Assembly: GCA_965217625.1 (NCBI GenBank)
Contig: OZ244557.1
Span: 2,480,001-2,544,000 of the forward strand
Reading direction: 5' to 3'
From: TK10-74A sp965217625
Lineage (GTDB): Bacteria > Chloroflexota > Dehalococcoidia > Bin125
DNA: 64,000 nt
Position numbers and translations under genes: made by a program. Positions 1 through 7,168 of the stretch are shown piece after piece (position 1 is the stretch's first letter; each line of letters begins with the position of its first letter). The notes under the pieces were generated by a model. That model was not told the origin of the DNA. It saw nothing but the letters and a program-made list of their open reading frames with translations, and did not search any database.

Positions 1-1235
1 ATCCCCGTGATCTCGCCCTCGCCCCGCGCGATCCCCTGCCCCGCCAAGCGGGCCCAGGCGCCTTCGGAGTTGGCCTCGGCCGCGGCGAGGAAGGCGTTGT
101 ACTGCCCCCGCGGATGGCGCTCCCCCAGCGCCAGCCCCCACGTGAACTCGCCCGCCGCGGCGTCCCAGGTGGGCTCGTAGTGCCTGTCGATCGACGCCGC
201 CACCCGCTCCGCGTGGGCGTCGAGGCCCCACTCCTTGGCCAGGAACAGCGTCGTCGCCGCCGACTTCGGGTGCCGGGGCGGCGCCGGATCCGCATCGACC
301 AGGTGCGATCGCGCGATGCTCGCGTCGTACAGCGCGCGCGCCTCCCCTGGTGCGACCCCCGCCAGGAACAGCGCCACATCCGTCGCCCCCGCCACGGAGG
401 TGCGCATGTGCAGGTCGAGCAGCGGGTCGTAGTACATGGTCATCCGTCGCGGCGGCTCCACGCCGTCGAGGCCCAGGTAGGCCGCGCGCGCGTGCCGCAC
501 CCAGTCCAGGTACACGCCGCAGTGGTCCGTGCCGAAGGCCGTGTCGTGGAGCTTCAGACCGAAGCCCGCGCCCGACATTCAATACGGCCAGATCTTCGTG
601 TTCTCGCAGTGACAGCCGGCCGGCCGGCCCCGCATCTGCTCGGCGACGTGCGCCGCGATCGCGGAGTGCGACCAGGTGAACGTCATCCCCGGCTCCCGGA
701 TCATCTCGAAGGGCGCGTTCCAGCGCTCGCCCCCCGCGACCAGCGCCCGGACGCCCAGCAGGCAGAGGAAGAAGCCCTTGTAGAACAGCATCGCCTCGGC
801 GCCGACGGGGTCCAGGTTCCGCTCCCACGGCTCAATCCCGTTGGCCGTCCAGCCGGGCACGTCGTAGTCGCCCCACACCTCCTCCGGGATCAGTCGCCGG
901 TACGCCTCGGGATACGCCGCCCGATCCGGGTCCGGGCCGAACTGCGTCAGCCAGTCCGCCGCCGACCACCAGCGCGTGTGGCGCTCGATGAGCGCATCCA
1001 GGATCTCGGTGTAGACCTCCCGCCAAGCCGGCGTCGTCAGCGCCATCAGCCCCAGGGCGTAGCTGGAGTCGGTCAGGTCGAAGCGATGCCACGACGCCAT
1101 CGGGGGGTCGGAGCGGTTGTCCCAGTGCGCATGCGGCCGCCCCGCCCGCGACCAGTCGTCGGGTGTCGTCGCCTTGCGGTGCAGGTAGCGCAGCCAGCCC
1201 AGCGAGCGGTCCGACAGCGCCGTCGCGGGTGGCAT
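1..1235 (-). CDS. Linalool dehydratase/isomerase-family protein, probable selenoprotein (3' end outside window)
   Basis: The reading frame runs from ATG at 1235 to the left edge and is open except for one TGA at 579-581 (codon 219), followed in the same frame by at least 192 more codons. Both halves match the alpha/alpha-barrel Ldi family, whose characterised member interconverts linalool, geraniol and myrcene. The YKG-type helix (LFYKGFFL) and the active-site stretch CENTKIWPY lie just before the TGA. In the Castellaniella enzyme two catalytic cysteines (Cys171 and Cys180 from memory) are nine residues apart; here Cys210 and the UGA codon are also nine apart. A SECIS-like hairpin follows. 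I infer selenocysteine at position 219. The family His next to YKG appears to be Phe, so the substrate may not be linalool. Twenty bases separate it from the upstream hydratase gene on the same strand. The alternative is two ORFs with restart at the ATG directly after the TGA, or a sequencing error. Confidence 0.8.
549..581 (-). promoter_or_regulatory. Bacterial SECIS-like element with in-frame UGA
   Basis: The UGA codon is at 581-579 on the minus strand. Eighteen bases lie between it and the loop. The stem GGGCUUC (567-561) pairs over seven base pairs, one of them G-U, with GAAGCUC (555-549), and the loop is GGUCU (560-556). In E. coli fdhF there are likewise 18 bases between UGA and a GGUCU loop on a short stem that SelB binds. 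The match in distance, stem and loop is seen directly; function is inferred from known bacterial SECIS rules. No selA, selB, selC or selD gene lies in the window. Confidence 0.8.
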
Positions 1236-1254
1236 GGCGTCGGCGCCGGGGGGC

Positions 1255-2088
1255 TCAGAAGCCCCGGAAGTTGGCGGCGCGCTTCTCGCGGAAGGCCGCG
1301 ACCCCCTCCTTGTGGTCGGCCGACAGCCCGACCAACGGAATCGCCGACTCCGACCACTGCAGCGCGGAATCGTAGTCCAGGAACTGCGAGCGCGTCGCCA
1401 GCATCTTGCCCAGCTTCTGCGCGATCGGCGGCCCCGCCTCGATCTCCAGCGCCAGGCGCATCGTCTCGGCCTCCAGCTCCTGCGGCTCCACCAGCGCGTT
1501 GCTGAACCCCGCCGCGTGCGCCTCCTCGGGGCTCATGAAGCGCCCCGTCATCATCAACTCCATCGCCTTGCGCCAGCCCAGCACGCGCGGCAGCGACCAG
1601 AAGCCGCCCAGGTCGGCGTAGAGCCCCCGCTTGACGTACGCGACCTGGAACTTCGCCGCCTTCGATACCACGGCCAGGTCGCAGAGGCTGGCCAGATCGA
1701 AGCCCGCCCCCACGCAGGGCCCGTTGACCGAGGCGATGATCGGCACCTCCAGCCGTCGCAGCGCTGTGTAGGTCTCCGTCTCGTGGCGCATGTTCAGCCG
1801 GTATCCCTCGATGTCGAGGTCGCCCGGCTGCAGCCCCGGCGGCGGCGGATCAGGGTCCGGAACGGCCGCCCCGCTGACGTCCATGCCGGCGCAGAAGCCG
1901 CGCCCCGCCCCCGTGATCACGATGCACCGGACCGAGCGATCGAAGCGCGCCGCGAAGAAGACCTCGCGCATCTCGTGCAGCAGCGGGAACGTCAGCGCGT
2001 TCAGCCGCTCGGGCCGGTTCAGCGTCATCCAGAGGATGCCGTCTTTCTCGCCGCGCCGTTCGGTGAGCAGGGGCTGGTCTTCGGACAT
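1255..2088 (-). CDS. Enoyl-CoA hydratase/isomerase family protein
   Basis: This 277-residue protein is a single crotonase-fold domain of normal length. It would act on a cytoplasmic acyl-CoA, hydrating or isomerising a double bond. The two oxyanion-hole segments are visible: AGRGFCAGMD near residue 65 and NGPCVGAGFDLASLCDLAV near residue 125. In the usual catalytic-glutamate region the sequence reads GLYADLGG, so one of the two classical glutamates appears replaced by Asp or Ala; the exact reaction cannot be assigned. It lies 20 bases upstream of the linalool-dehydratase-like gene on the same strand, so the two may form a terpenoid or branched-chain degradation operon. That link is inferred from spacing only. 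Confidence 0.88.
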   Translation of the reverse strand: MSEDQPLLTERRGEKDGILWMTLNRPERLNALTFPLLHEMREVFFAARFDRSVRCIVITGAGRGFCAGMDVSGAAVPDPDPPPPGLQPGDLDIEGYRLNMRHETETYTALRRLEVPIIASVNGPCVGAGFDLASLCDLAVVSKAAKFQVAYVKRGLYADLGGFWSLPRVLGWRKAMELMMTGRFMSPEEAHAAGFSNALVEPQELEAETMRLALEIEAGPPIAQKLGKMLATRSQFLDYDSALQWSESAIPLVGLSADHKEGVAAFREKRAANFRGF

Positions 2089-2160
2089 GTCACGCCTCGT
2101 TCCTCGGGCTGCGCGGCCGGACGCCTCAGGCCGGCCGCTGGGCGCAGTCTAGCCCCCGCC

Positions 2161-2595
2161 TCACTGGCCCGACAGCGACGCCAGCCGCTCGCGCACGAAC
2201 CGATCCACGTCCCCCGCGATCTCCAGCGCCCGCCCCGAGTCGTCCGCGTCGTACGCCTCGGCCGGCACGCCGCCGGGCAGGGCCGACGGGTAGCGCGTCG
2301 CCAGGTAGTGCTTGTCGAGCAACATCGCGACCGTCTTGATCACGTCGAATGAGGGGTCGATGGCCTTCGCGTCCTCGCACAGGTCGGCCAGCGCGTGCCC
2401 CCAGATGTGCTCCGCCCCCCGCGCGAACAGGTAGCCGCTGATCGCCTTCTCGGCCGACTGCTGGCAGAGGAAGCAGGCCAGGGCGTGGCGCCCGCGCTCC
2501 GCGAGCAGCGCGGCGCTGTCGAGGTCCGCGGCGGCCTGCGCGAGCCAGCGCTCGGACTCCCGCAGGGCGGCGGCGTCGGGCGGGGGATCGGCCAT
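2161..2595 (-). CDS. HEPN domain protein (toxin-like partner of nucleotidyltransferase)
   Basis: This 144-residue helical protein belongs to the HEPN class. It carries the typical N-terminal AERWL-like helix (ESERWLAQAAADLDSAALL), the CFLCQQSAEKA helix and, near residue 100, the region RYPSALPGG that stands where the RX4-6H motif often lies. I do not see a clear RX4H, so RNase activity is uncertain. It starts 2 bases after the stop of the upstream nucleotidyltransferase gene. HEPN/MNT pairs act as toxin-antitoxin systems in which the transferase modifies the HEPN RNase; here that role is inferred from family and layout. Confidence 0.85.
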   Translation of the reverse strand: MADPPPDAAALRESERWLAQAAADLDSAALLAERGRHALACFLCQQSAEKAISGYLFARGAEHIWGHALADLCEDAKAIDPSFDVIKTVAMLLDKHYLATRYPSALPGGVPAEAYDADDSGRALEIAGDVDRFVRERLASLSGQ

Positions 2596-2597
2596 CG

Positions 2598-2936
2598 CTA
2601 GACCTCCACCGGCGTGCTCAGCCGCAGCGAGTGGCGCAGGAACAGGTCGGTCTCCTCCAGCTCCTCCAGCTCGCGCGGGGTGTACACGGTGAAGCGCACG
2701 CCCACGGTCGGCCGCAGGTGGCTCGTGAAGAAGTCGGAGCGATAGCGGAACGGCGCATCGGTCTCGTGCACGACGACGATGTCGAGGTCCGACTCCGGCC
2801 CCACCCGATCGGCGGCCAAGTCGCCGGCCGCCCAGAAGCGGCGCGCCCCCAGCGAGCGCATCTCGCCCGCGATGCGCAGGAACTCCTCCTCCAGGAGCTT
2901 CCGCCGCTGCTCGGCGAAGCGGAACATCATCGGCAT
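2598..2936 (-). CDS. Minimal nucleotidyltransferase (MNT-type antitoxin candidate)
   Basis: This 112-residue protein resembles DNA polymerase beta-type minimal nucleotidyltransferases. The catalytic region reads GPESDLDIVVVHE near residue 50, giving the two metal-binding aspartates of the S-D-x-D motif. The preceding Gly-Ser of the canonical GSxA motif is altered to AAGDLAAD, so the nucleotide-binding strand is divergent. It is the first gene of a two-gene unit with the HEPN protein, separated by 2 bases. In studied HEPN/MNT pairs the transferase neutralises the RNase by AMPylation; this is the likely but unproven role. Confidence 0.82.
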   Translation of the reverse strand: MPMMFRFAEQRRKLLEEEFLRIAGEMRSLGARRFWAAGDLAADRVGPESDLDIVVVHETDAPFRYRSDFFTSHLRPTVGVRFTVYTPRELEELEETDLFLRHSLRLSTPVEV

Positions 2937-2994
2937 GGGACGCTCGCTCTACCGTGAGGACGGGGGGCTGCGAGGACGGGTGGCGCGGGGCGCG

Positions 2995-3993
2995 CTAGAC
3001 GGTCGTCAGGGTGGGCGCGCCGGGCGTGACCATGATCTCCGCTTCGGTCAGCGGGTAGGCCTGCTTCTCGTAGACCTGCACGCGCATGCGGCCGGTGTCG
3101 CCGATGTAGAGCCGGTCGCCGACGACGCGCACCGACGTCGGCCGGCGCAGCCGCTTCTGCTCCTCCAGCGGGATCATCTCCCGCAGCCGCAGCACCTTGG
3201 GGTTGGCCATGATGTAGGCGAGGCCCATCTTGCCCAGCGTGGCGTCGCCCAGGAAGCGCTCGACGTAGCGCCCCGTCTTGTCGAACAGCAGCACGCGATT
3301 GTTGTCGCGGTCCGCGACGTAGATGTCGCCGTGCTCATCGACGGCGACGCCGGCCGGGCGGTTGAGCTGCCCCTCGCCGCTCCCGCTCGACCCGACGATG
3401 AGCAGCGGCTCCCCGTCCGGACCGAGCTTCTGCACGCGGTCGTTGCGCCAGTCGCCGACGTAGATCGCGCCCTCGGCGTCGGTCGCGACGCCCCAGGGCA
3501 TGTTGAACTGCCCCGGTCCGTCGCCGAACTCGCCGTAGGTCGCGAGCGACTCCCCGCCGGGCGTGAGCCGCTGGATGCGGTGGTTGCGCCCCTCCGCGAC
3601 CAGGATGTTGCCGTCCGCGTCCCAGCTCATCAGCGACGGCCGGTCGAGCTGCCCCGGTCCCGCGCCGCGCTCCCCGAAGCGGCGCACCTCGTCGCCGCTC
3701 TCCGCGTCGATCACGACGATCTGATGCTTCGCCTCGTCCGAAATGAAGAGTTGCCCCTCGCTGCTCAGCAGGATGCCCGCCGGCCAGACGAGCCCCTTCT
3801 CGGCCAGCGCGCCCAGGTCGTCGTCCTCCTGGCTGACCACGCGCACGTAGCCGCTACCGAGTTCCATACGCACCATCACGTAGACGCGGTCCTCCCCGAC
3901 CGCCAGATCGGCCGGGAAGTAGGTCGAGCGGCGCATGCCCAGGGTCTTGACGAAGGGGAAGCCGGCCCGCAGCAGGGCGTGTGGGAAAGTCAT
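2995..3993 (-). CDS. NHL-repeat beta-propeller protein
   Basis: The protein is about 332 residues when started at ATG 3993, which has an AGGAG Shine-Dalgarno overlapping the upstream stop codon. A longer in-frame start exists but would lie inside the DUF1501 gene. It contains at least five NHL blades, each with the G-x-x-L-x-x-P-x-G-V-A-V-D pattern, for example GQFNMPWGVATDAEG and GQLNRPAGVAVDEHG, followed by IYVxDxxNxRV. Such six-bladed propellers bind ligands or proteins. No signal peptide is obvious. It is the last gene of the DUF1800-DUF1501-NHL operon, 8 bases after DUF1501, so it probably works with them, but the substrate is unknown. Confidence 0.88.
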   Translation of the reverse strand: MTFPHALLRAGFPFVKTLGMRRSTYFPADLAVGEDRVYVMVRMELGSGYVRVVSQEDDDLGALAEKGLVWPAGILLSSEGQLFISDEAKHQIVVIDAESGDEVRRFGERGAGPGQLDRPSLMSWDADGNILVAEGRNHRIQRLTPGGESLATYGEFGDGPGQFNMPWGVATDAEGAIYVGDWRNDRVQKLGPDGEPLLIVGSSGSGEGQLNRPAGVAVDEHGDIYVADRDNNRVLLFDKTGRYVERFLGDATLGKMGLAYIMANPKVLRLREMIPLEEQKRLRRPTSVRVVGDRLYIGDTGRMRVQVYEKQAYPLTEAEIMVTPGAPTLTTV

Positions 3994-4001
3994 CTCAACT
4001 C

Positions 4002-5180
4002 CTACGCCAGCATCGTCTGCGAGAACGGGCGCAGTTGCTCGTACGTGCCGTTGACGATCGGCGTCGCGTCGACGCCCATCCACTGCTCCAGCAGCGTGCT
4101 GTAGACGCCGCGGTAGTCGAACGTGTGCTTGAGGTCCTCGCCCTTCAGCCAATCGGCCGGCTTCACCGAGGGGTACTCGGCGTAGAGCCCGCCCTGCACG
4201 TGCTCGCCGATCAGGAACGCGCCGCCGCCGGAGCCGTGGTCGGTGCCCGAGTTGTTGTCCTTCATGCGCCGCCCGAATTCGGTGAAGACGAGGATCGCGA
4301 CCTCCTCCCCGGCGTCGTGCTCGCGCAGGTCGGTCATGAAGTCGTCCAGCGCGCCGCTCAGGTCGGACAGCAGCGTGGGGTGCGCGGCCGGCTGATGCGA
4401 GTGCGTGTCCCAGCCGGCGTGGTTGGTGTAGAAGACGCGCGTGCCGACGCCCGCCGTGTGGATGCGGGCCACGTCGCGCAGCGACTTCGCGATGGCGCTG
4501 CCGCCGTACTCCACGCTGGAGGTGTAGCCCGCCGGGATCGGGGCCAGGATGTCGGCCGAGGCCAGCGAGTCGTTGCCGGTCTGCGCCAGGTAGTCCATCA
4601 CCATGCCCTGGCCGACGGCCGGGGTGTACATGCGCTTGAACAGCTCCAGGTTGCGGTTCCGCTCCGCCTCCACCTCGATCTTTGTCATCAGCCCGTAGGT
4701 GTCGAGGTCGCTCACCGACGTCGCCGCCACGCCCGCCGCGGCCATCGCGCGGGGCAGCCCGCTGCCGATGTTCACGCCCGTCAGCGGGTTCTCCCCCTCC
4801 GGGTCCAGATCGCGGATCAGGCGGGCCACCCAGCCCTCCGTGGAGATCTTGTCCGGCTCGCAGGTGTGCCAGATGTCCATGCCGCGGAAGTGCGAGCGGA
4901 TGGAGTTCTCATAGCCGATGCCCTGCACGACGGCCACGTCGCCCTGGTCGTAGAGCTTCTTGAGCCGGGCGCCGACCTTGTTGAAGCCCACATCGTCGTT
5001 GATCGGCAGCACGTCCTCCTGCTCGATGCGCACCAGCGGCCGGGCGTCGTAGTACGCCCCCTCGCTGTAGGGCACGAGCGTGTTCATGAAGTCGTTGCCG
5101 CCCGTGAGCTGCACGATCACCAGGACCGGGGCCTTCTTGGCCTGTCCGCTGCCGTTGCCGTTGCCGTTCGAGTCCACCAT
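4002..5180 (-). CDS. DUF1501 family protein
   Basis: This 392-residue protein matches the DUF1501 family, related to sulfatase/alkaline-phosphatase-like folds. The N-terminal strand VLVIVQLTGGNDFMNTLVPY, the GIGYENSIRSHFRGMDIWH segment and the C-terminal HxTDHGSGGGAFLIGEHV region are hallmarks. Most DUF1501 proteins carry a Tat signal; this one begins with an Asn/Gly-rich stretch and Lys-Lys and shows no twin-arginine motif. It sits 45 bases after DUF1800 and 8 bases before the NHL gene. DUF1800 and DUF1501 are very often encoded together, but their biochemical role is unknown. Confidence 0.92.
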   Translation of the reverse strand: MVDSNGNGNGSGQAKKAPVLVIVQLTGGNDFMNTLVPYSEGAYYDARPLVRIEQEDVLPINDDVGFNKVGARLKKLYDQGDVAVVQGIGYENSIRSHFRGMDIWHTCEPDKISTEGWVARLIRDLDPEGENPLTGVNIGSGLPRAMAAAGVAATSVSDLDTYGLMTKIEVEAERNRNLELFKRMYTPAVGQGMVMDYLAQTGNDSLASADILAPIPAGYTSSVEYGGSAIAKSLRDVARIHTAGVGTRVFYTNHAGWDTHSHQPAAHPTLLSDLSGALDDFMTDLREHDAGEEVAILVFTEFGRRMKDNNSGTDHGSGGGAFLIGEHVQGGLYAEYPSVKPADWLKGEDLKHTFDYRGVYSTLLEQWMGVDATPIVNGTYEQLRPFSQTMLA

Positions 5181-5225
5181 CGTCTGCCCCTTGCTTGCCG
5201 CCCTGCTTGCCCGCGACCGGGCCCG

Positions 5226-6650
5226 CTAGGCGAATTGGTATTCCGGCGCCGAGACCACCACCCGCAGCAGCTTGGCGATCCGCTCCGCGTGGTCGTCGTC
5301 GGCGCTGCTGCCGTTGCCGTTGCCCGATGCGGCCGCCTCGACGAGCGCGGCGCGCGTCGTCTCGCTCACCTCCAGCGTCCCGGCCAGGTCGAGCAGCGCG
5401 TCGACCAGCGCCTCCGGCTCCAGCGGGCCCTGCGCCGCGATGCGATCCGCGATGGCCCGCACCCCCGGCGCCGAGGCGTCGCCGACGTGCTCGACGGCGA
5501 AGTTGACGCGCTCCATCAGCGTGCCGCTGTCGATCCATTCCTTGCCGGTGTGCCAGCCCTCGACGCTGGGCGGGTCCATCAGCTTCTGGCCCATCGGCGT
5601 CATGTGGGTGTAGATGTTGATCAGGTCCGGCCCCGGCTCATCGTGCAGCTCTTCGGTCAGCTTGAAGACGCCCGCGACGAGTTCCGCCGGGCACTTCACG
5701 CGCCGGAAGCGGGCCGCCTTGAAGAAGTCGGAGTTGAACAGCACCCGCATCACCTGGCGCATGTCGGCGTCGCTGTCCTGGAACGCCCGCGCCAGCGTCT
5801 CGACCGCCTCGGGGTCGCGCGGCGGCTGCACGCTCCAGGCCGGCACCTGCGCCTCGTCGGCGACGAAGAAGTTGTAGAGGTGCCGCGCGATGAAGCGCGC
5901 CGTCCCCTCGTGCCGCACGATCTCGTCGATGATGTCCTCGCCCTGCAGCCGGCCCGACACGCCCAGGAACTGCTTCTCGCTGTCGTCGTGGTCCTCCGGG
6001 CGGTAGAGGAACTTCGCGTCGAAGCCGCCGTGGGGATACAGCGGGATCGGCTGCCGGAAGGTCCAGCCGGTGAAGGCGTAGGCCGCGTTCTTGATGTCGG
6101 TCTCGCTGTAGTTGCCGATCCCCATCGAGAAGAGTTCCAGGATCTCGCGGCCGTAGTTCTCGTTCGGGGCGTCGGCGTGGTTCTCGCAGTTGTCCAGCCA
6201 GAAGATCATGGCCGGATCCTTCGACAGTTCCAGTAACAGCGTGCGGAAGTTGCTCAGTCCTTCCCGCCGCAGCATGTCGACGTGCGCCTCGATCGCCAGC
6301 CCGTGCTCCAACTTGAACCAGGCCGTCGCGAAGACGTGATGCCAGAACAGCGCCATCTTCTCCTGTAGCGGGCGTTGCGTCGTCGCCATGCGGTAGACCC
6401 AGCGGGCGACCCAGGGGTAGGGCGACTCGGTCGTGACCAGCGCCGTGAAGTAGCGGCTCAGGATGTCGTCGGGGACCTCCGGCGCCCGGCCGGGGTGCAG
6501 CAACTCCTCGACGACGTCGGCGTAGGGCCGCGAGGCGTACGCCTCCAGCTCCCCCCGCGTCGATCCCAGGCCGGCCCGGCGCAGCAGATGCGCCGTCTCG
6601 GCCAAACGGCCCTCGGTAATGGATTCAGTGGTCATGGTCGCAGTGGTCAT
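5226..6650 (-). CDS. DUF1800 family protein
   Basis: This 474-residue protein is a full-length DUF1800 member. Conserved features are the N-terminal AxHLLRRAGLGSTRGEL segment, the central WHHVFATAWFKL block, the NENYGREILELFSMGIGNY motif near residue 165 and the PPSVEGWHTGKEWIDSGTL block near residue 355. It leads the operon; an AGAAGGG stretch upstream can serve as ribosome site. There is no apparent signal peptide although many relatives are exported. A Gly/Asn-rich low-complexity stretch (GNGNGSSADDD) occurs near residue 445, resembling the N-terminus of the next gene product. Function is unknown. Confidence 0.92.
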   Translation of the reverse strand: MTTATMTTESITEGRLAETAHLLRRAGLGSTRGELEAYASRPYADVVEELLHPGRAPEVPDDILSRYFTALVTTESPYPWVARWVYRMATTQRPLQEKMALFWHHVFATAWFKLEHGLAIEAHVDMLRREGLSNFRTLLLELSKDPAMIFWLDNCENHADAPNENYGREILELFSMGIGNYSETDIKNAAYAFTGWTFRQPIPLYPHGGFDAKFLYRPEDHDDSEKQFLGVSGRLQGEDIIDEIVRHEGTARFIARHLYNFFVADEAQVPAWSVQPPRDPEAVETLARAFQDSDADMRQVMRVLFNSDFFKAARFRRVKCPAELVAGVFKLTEELHDEPGPDLINIYTHMTPMGQKLMDPPSVEGWHTGKEWIDSGTLMERVNFAVEHVGDASAPGVRAIADRIAAQGPLEPEALVDALLDLAGTLEVSETTRAALVEAAASGNGNGSSADDDHAERIAKLLRVVVSAPEYQFA

Positions 6651-6744
6651 GGCGGAGCCCTTCTGCCTGGTGGCGTCCTGCCGGATGGGAGGAGCCGAGT
6701 ATAGCGCTGCCCTGTCGCCGTCTCAACAGGACGGCCGCGACGTC

Positions 6745-6990
6745 ACCCCCTCTCCCTGAGGGAGAGGGTCGGGGTGAGGGGGCCTCGGCGGGCGCGGGCC
6801 CTCACCCTAGCCCTCTCCCAGAGGGAGAGGGAAGCGGAGCCCCCGCTCCATCGCCGAGCAATGGCGATGGAGCGAGATCCCGTAGGGGCGGTTCGCGAAC
6901 CGCCCTTCCCCCTCCGGTCCCCCCTCTCCAGCGCTTTAGCTGGAGAGGGGGTTAGGGGGTGAGGTTCCGACAGGGGGTGAGGTTCCGGAG
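6745..6990. repeat. Intergenic cluster of five hairpins and a 16-bp direct repeat
   Basis: Upstream of the DUF1800 operon lie stacked inverted repeats. CCCTCTCCCT/AGGGAGAGGG appears at about 6749-6769 and a near copy at about 6813-6833. GCTCCATCGCC/GGCGATGGAGC pairs at 6845-6855 and 6863-6873. A perfect 20-base palindrome lies at 6886-6905. CCTCTCCAGC pairs with GCTGGAGAGG at about 6923-6950. Then AGGGGGTGAGGTTCCG occurs twice, at 6954-6969 and 6972-6987. This looks like a compound intergenic repeat of REP/MITE type. No transposase or ORF is associated. Confidence 0.6.
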
Positions 6991-6994
6991 CCCG

Positions 6995-7168
6995 CTACAC
7001 GCCGGGCTTGCCCTCGAACCACGACCGGTACAGCCGATAGGTGGCGGCGGTGCTGCTGTTGGTGGGGCCGTAGCCCTTGAGCCAGGGACGGTGTCCGACG
7101 ACCGAGTGGCCCCCCCAGGCGAAGGTCACTCTGGAGGGCCACTGCTGAACCGGGGGGTCCATACGGGC
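6995..7168 (-). pseudogene. C-terminal remnant of an ABC binding protein, in frame after a TAG stop
   Basis: Directly after the TAG that ends the binding protein at 7169-7171, the same frame stays open for 57 codons and ends with TAG at 6995-6997. The encoded segment contains HRPWLKGYGPTNSS and TYRLYRSWFEG, a typical C-terminus of family 5 extracellular solute-binding proteins. It could be the 3' remnant of a second binding-protein gene joined by deletion, or the original C-terminus cut off by a nonsense mutation. Readthrough is possible but nothing specific supports it. Identification of the segment is fairly firm; its history is not. Confidence 0.55.

Noticed and set aside
1..578. Separate gene starting at the ATG right after the UGA (578)
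   Set aside because: The product would start in the middle of an Ldi domain, no ribosome site precedes the ATG, and the hairpin at SECIS distance explains the layout better.
114..1505. Long plus-strand ORF opposite the Ldi and hydratase genes
   Set aside because: Arg/Pro-rich translation with no domain; it is an antisense shadow of high-GC coding DNA.
3981..6236. 751-codon plus-strand ORF opposite DUF1501/DUF1800
   Set aside because: Composition is that of an antisense frame and the minus strand encodes two clear families.
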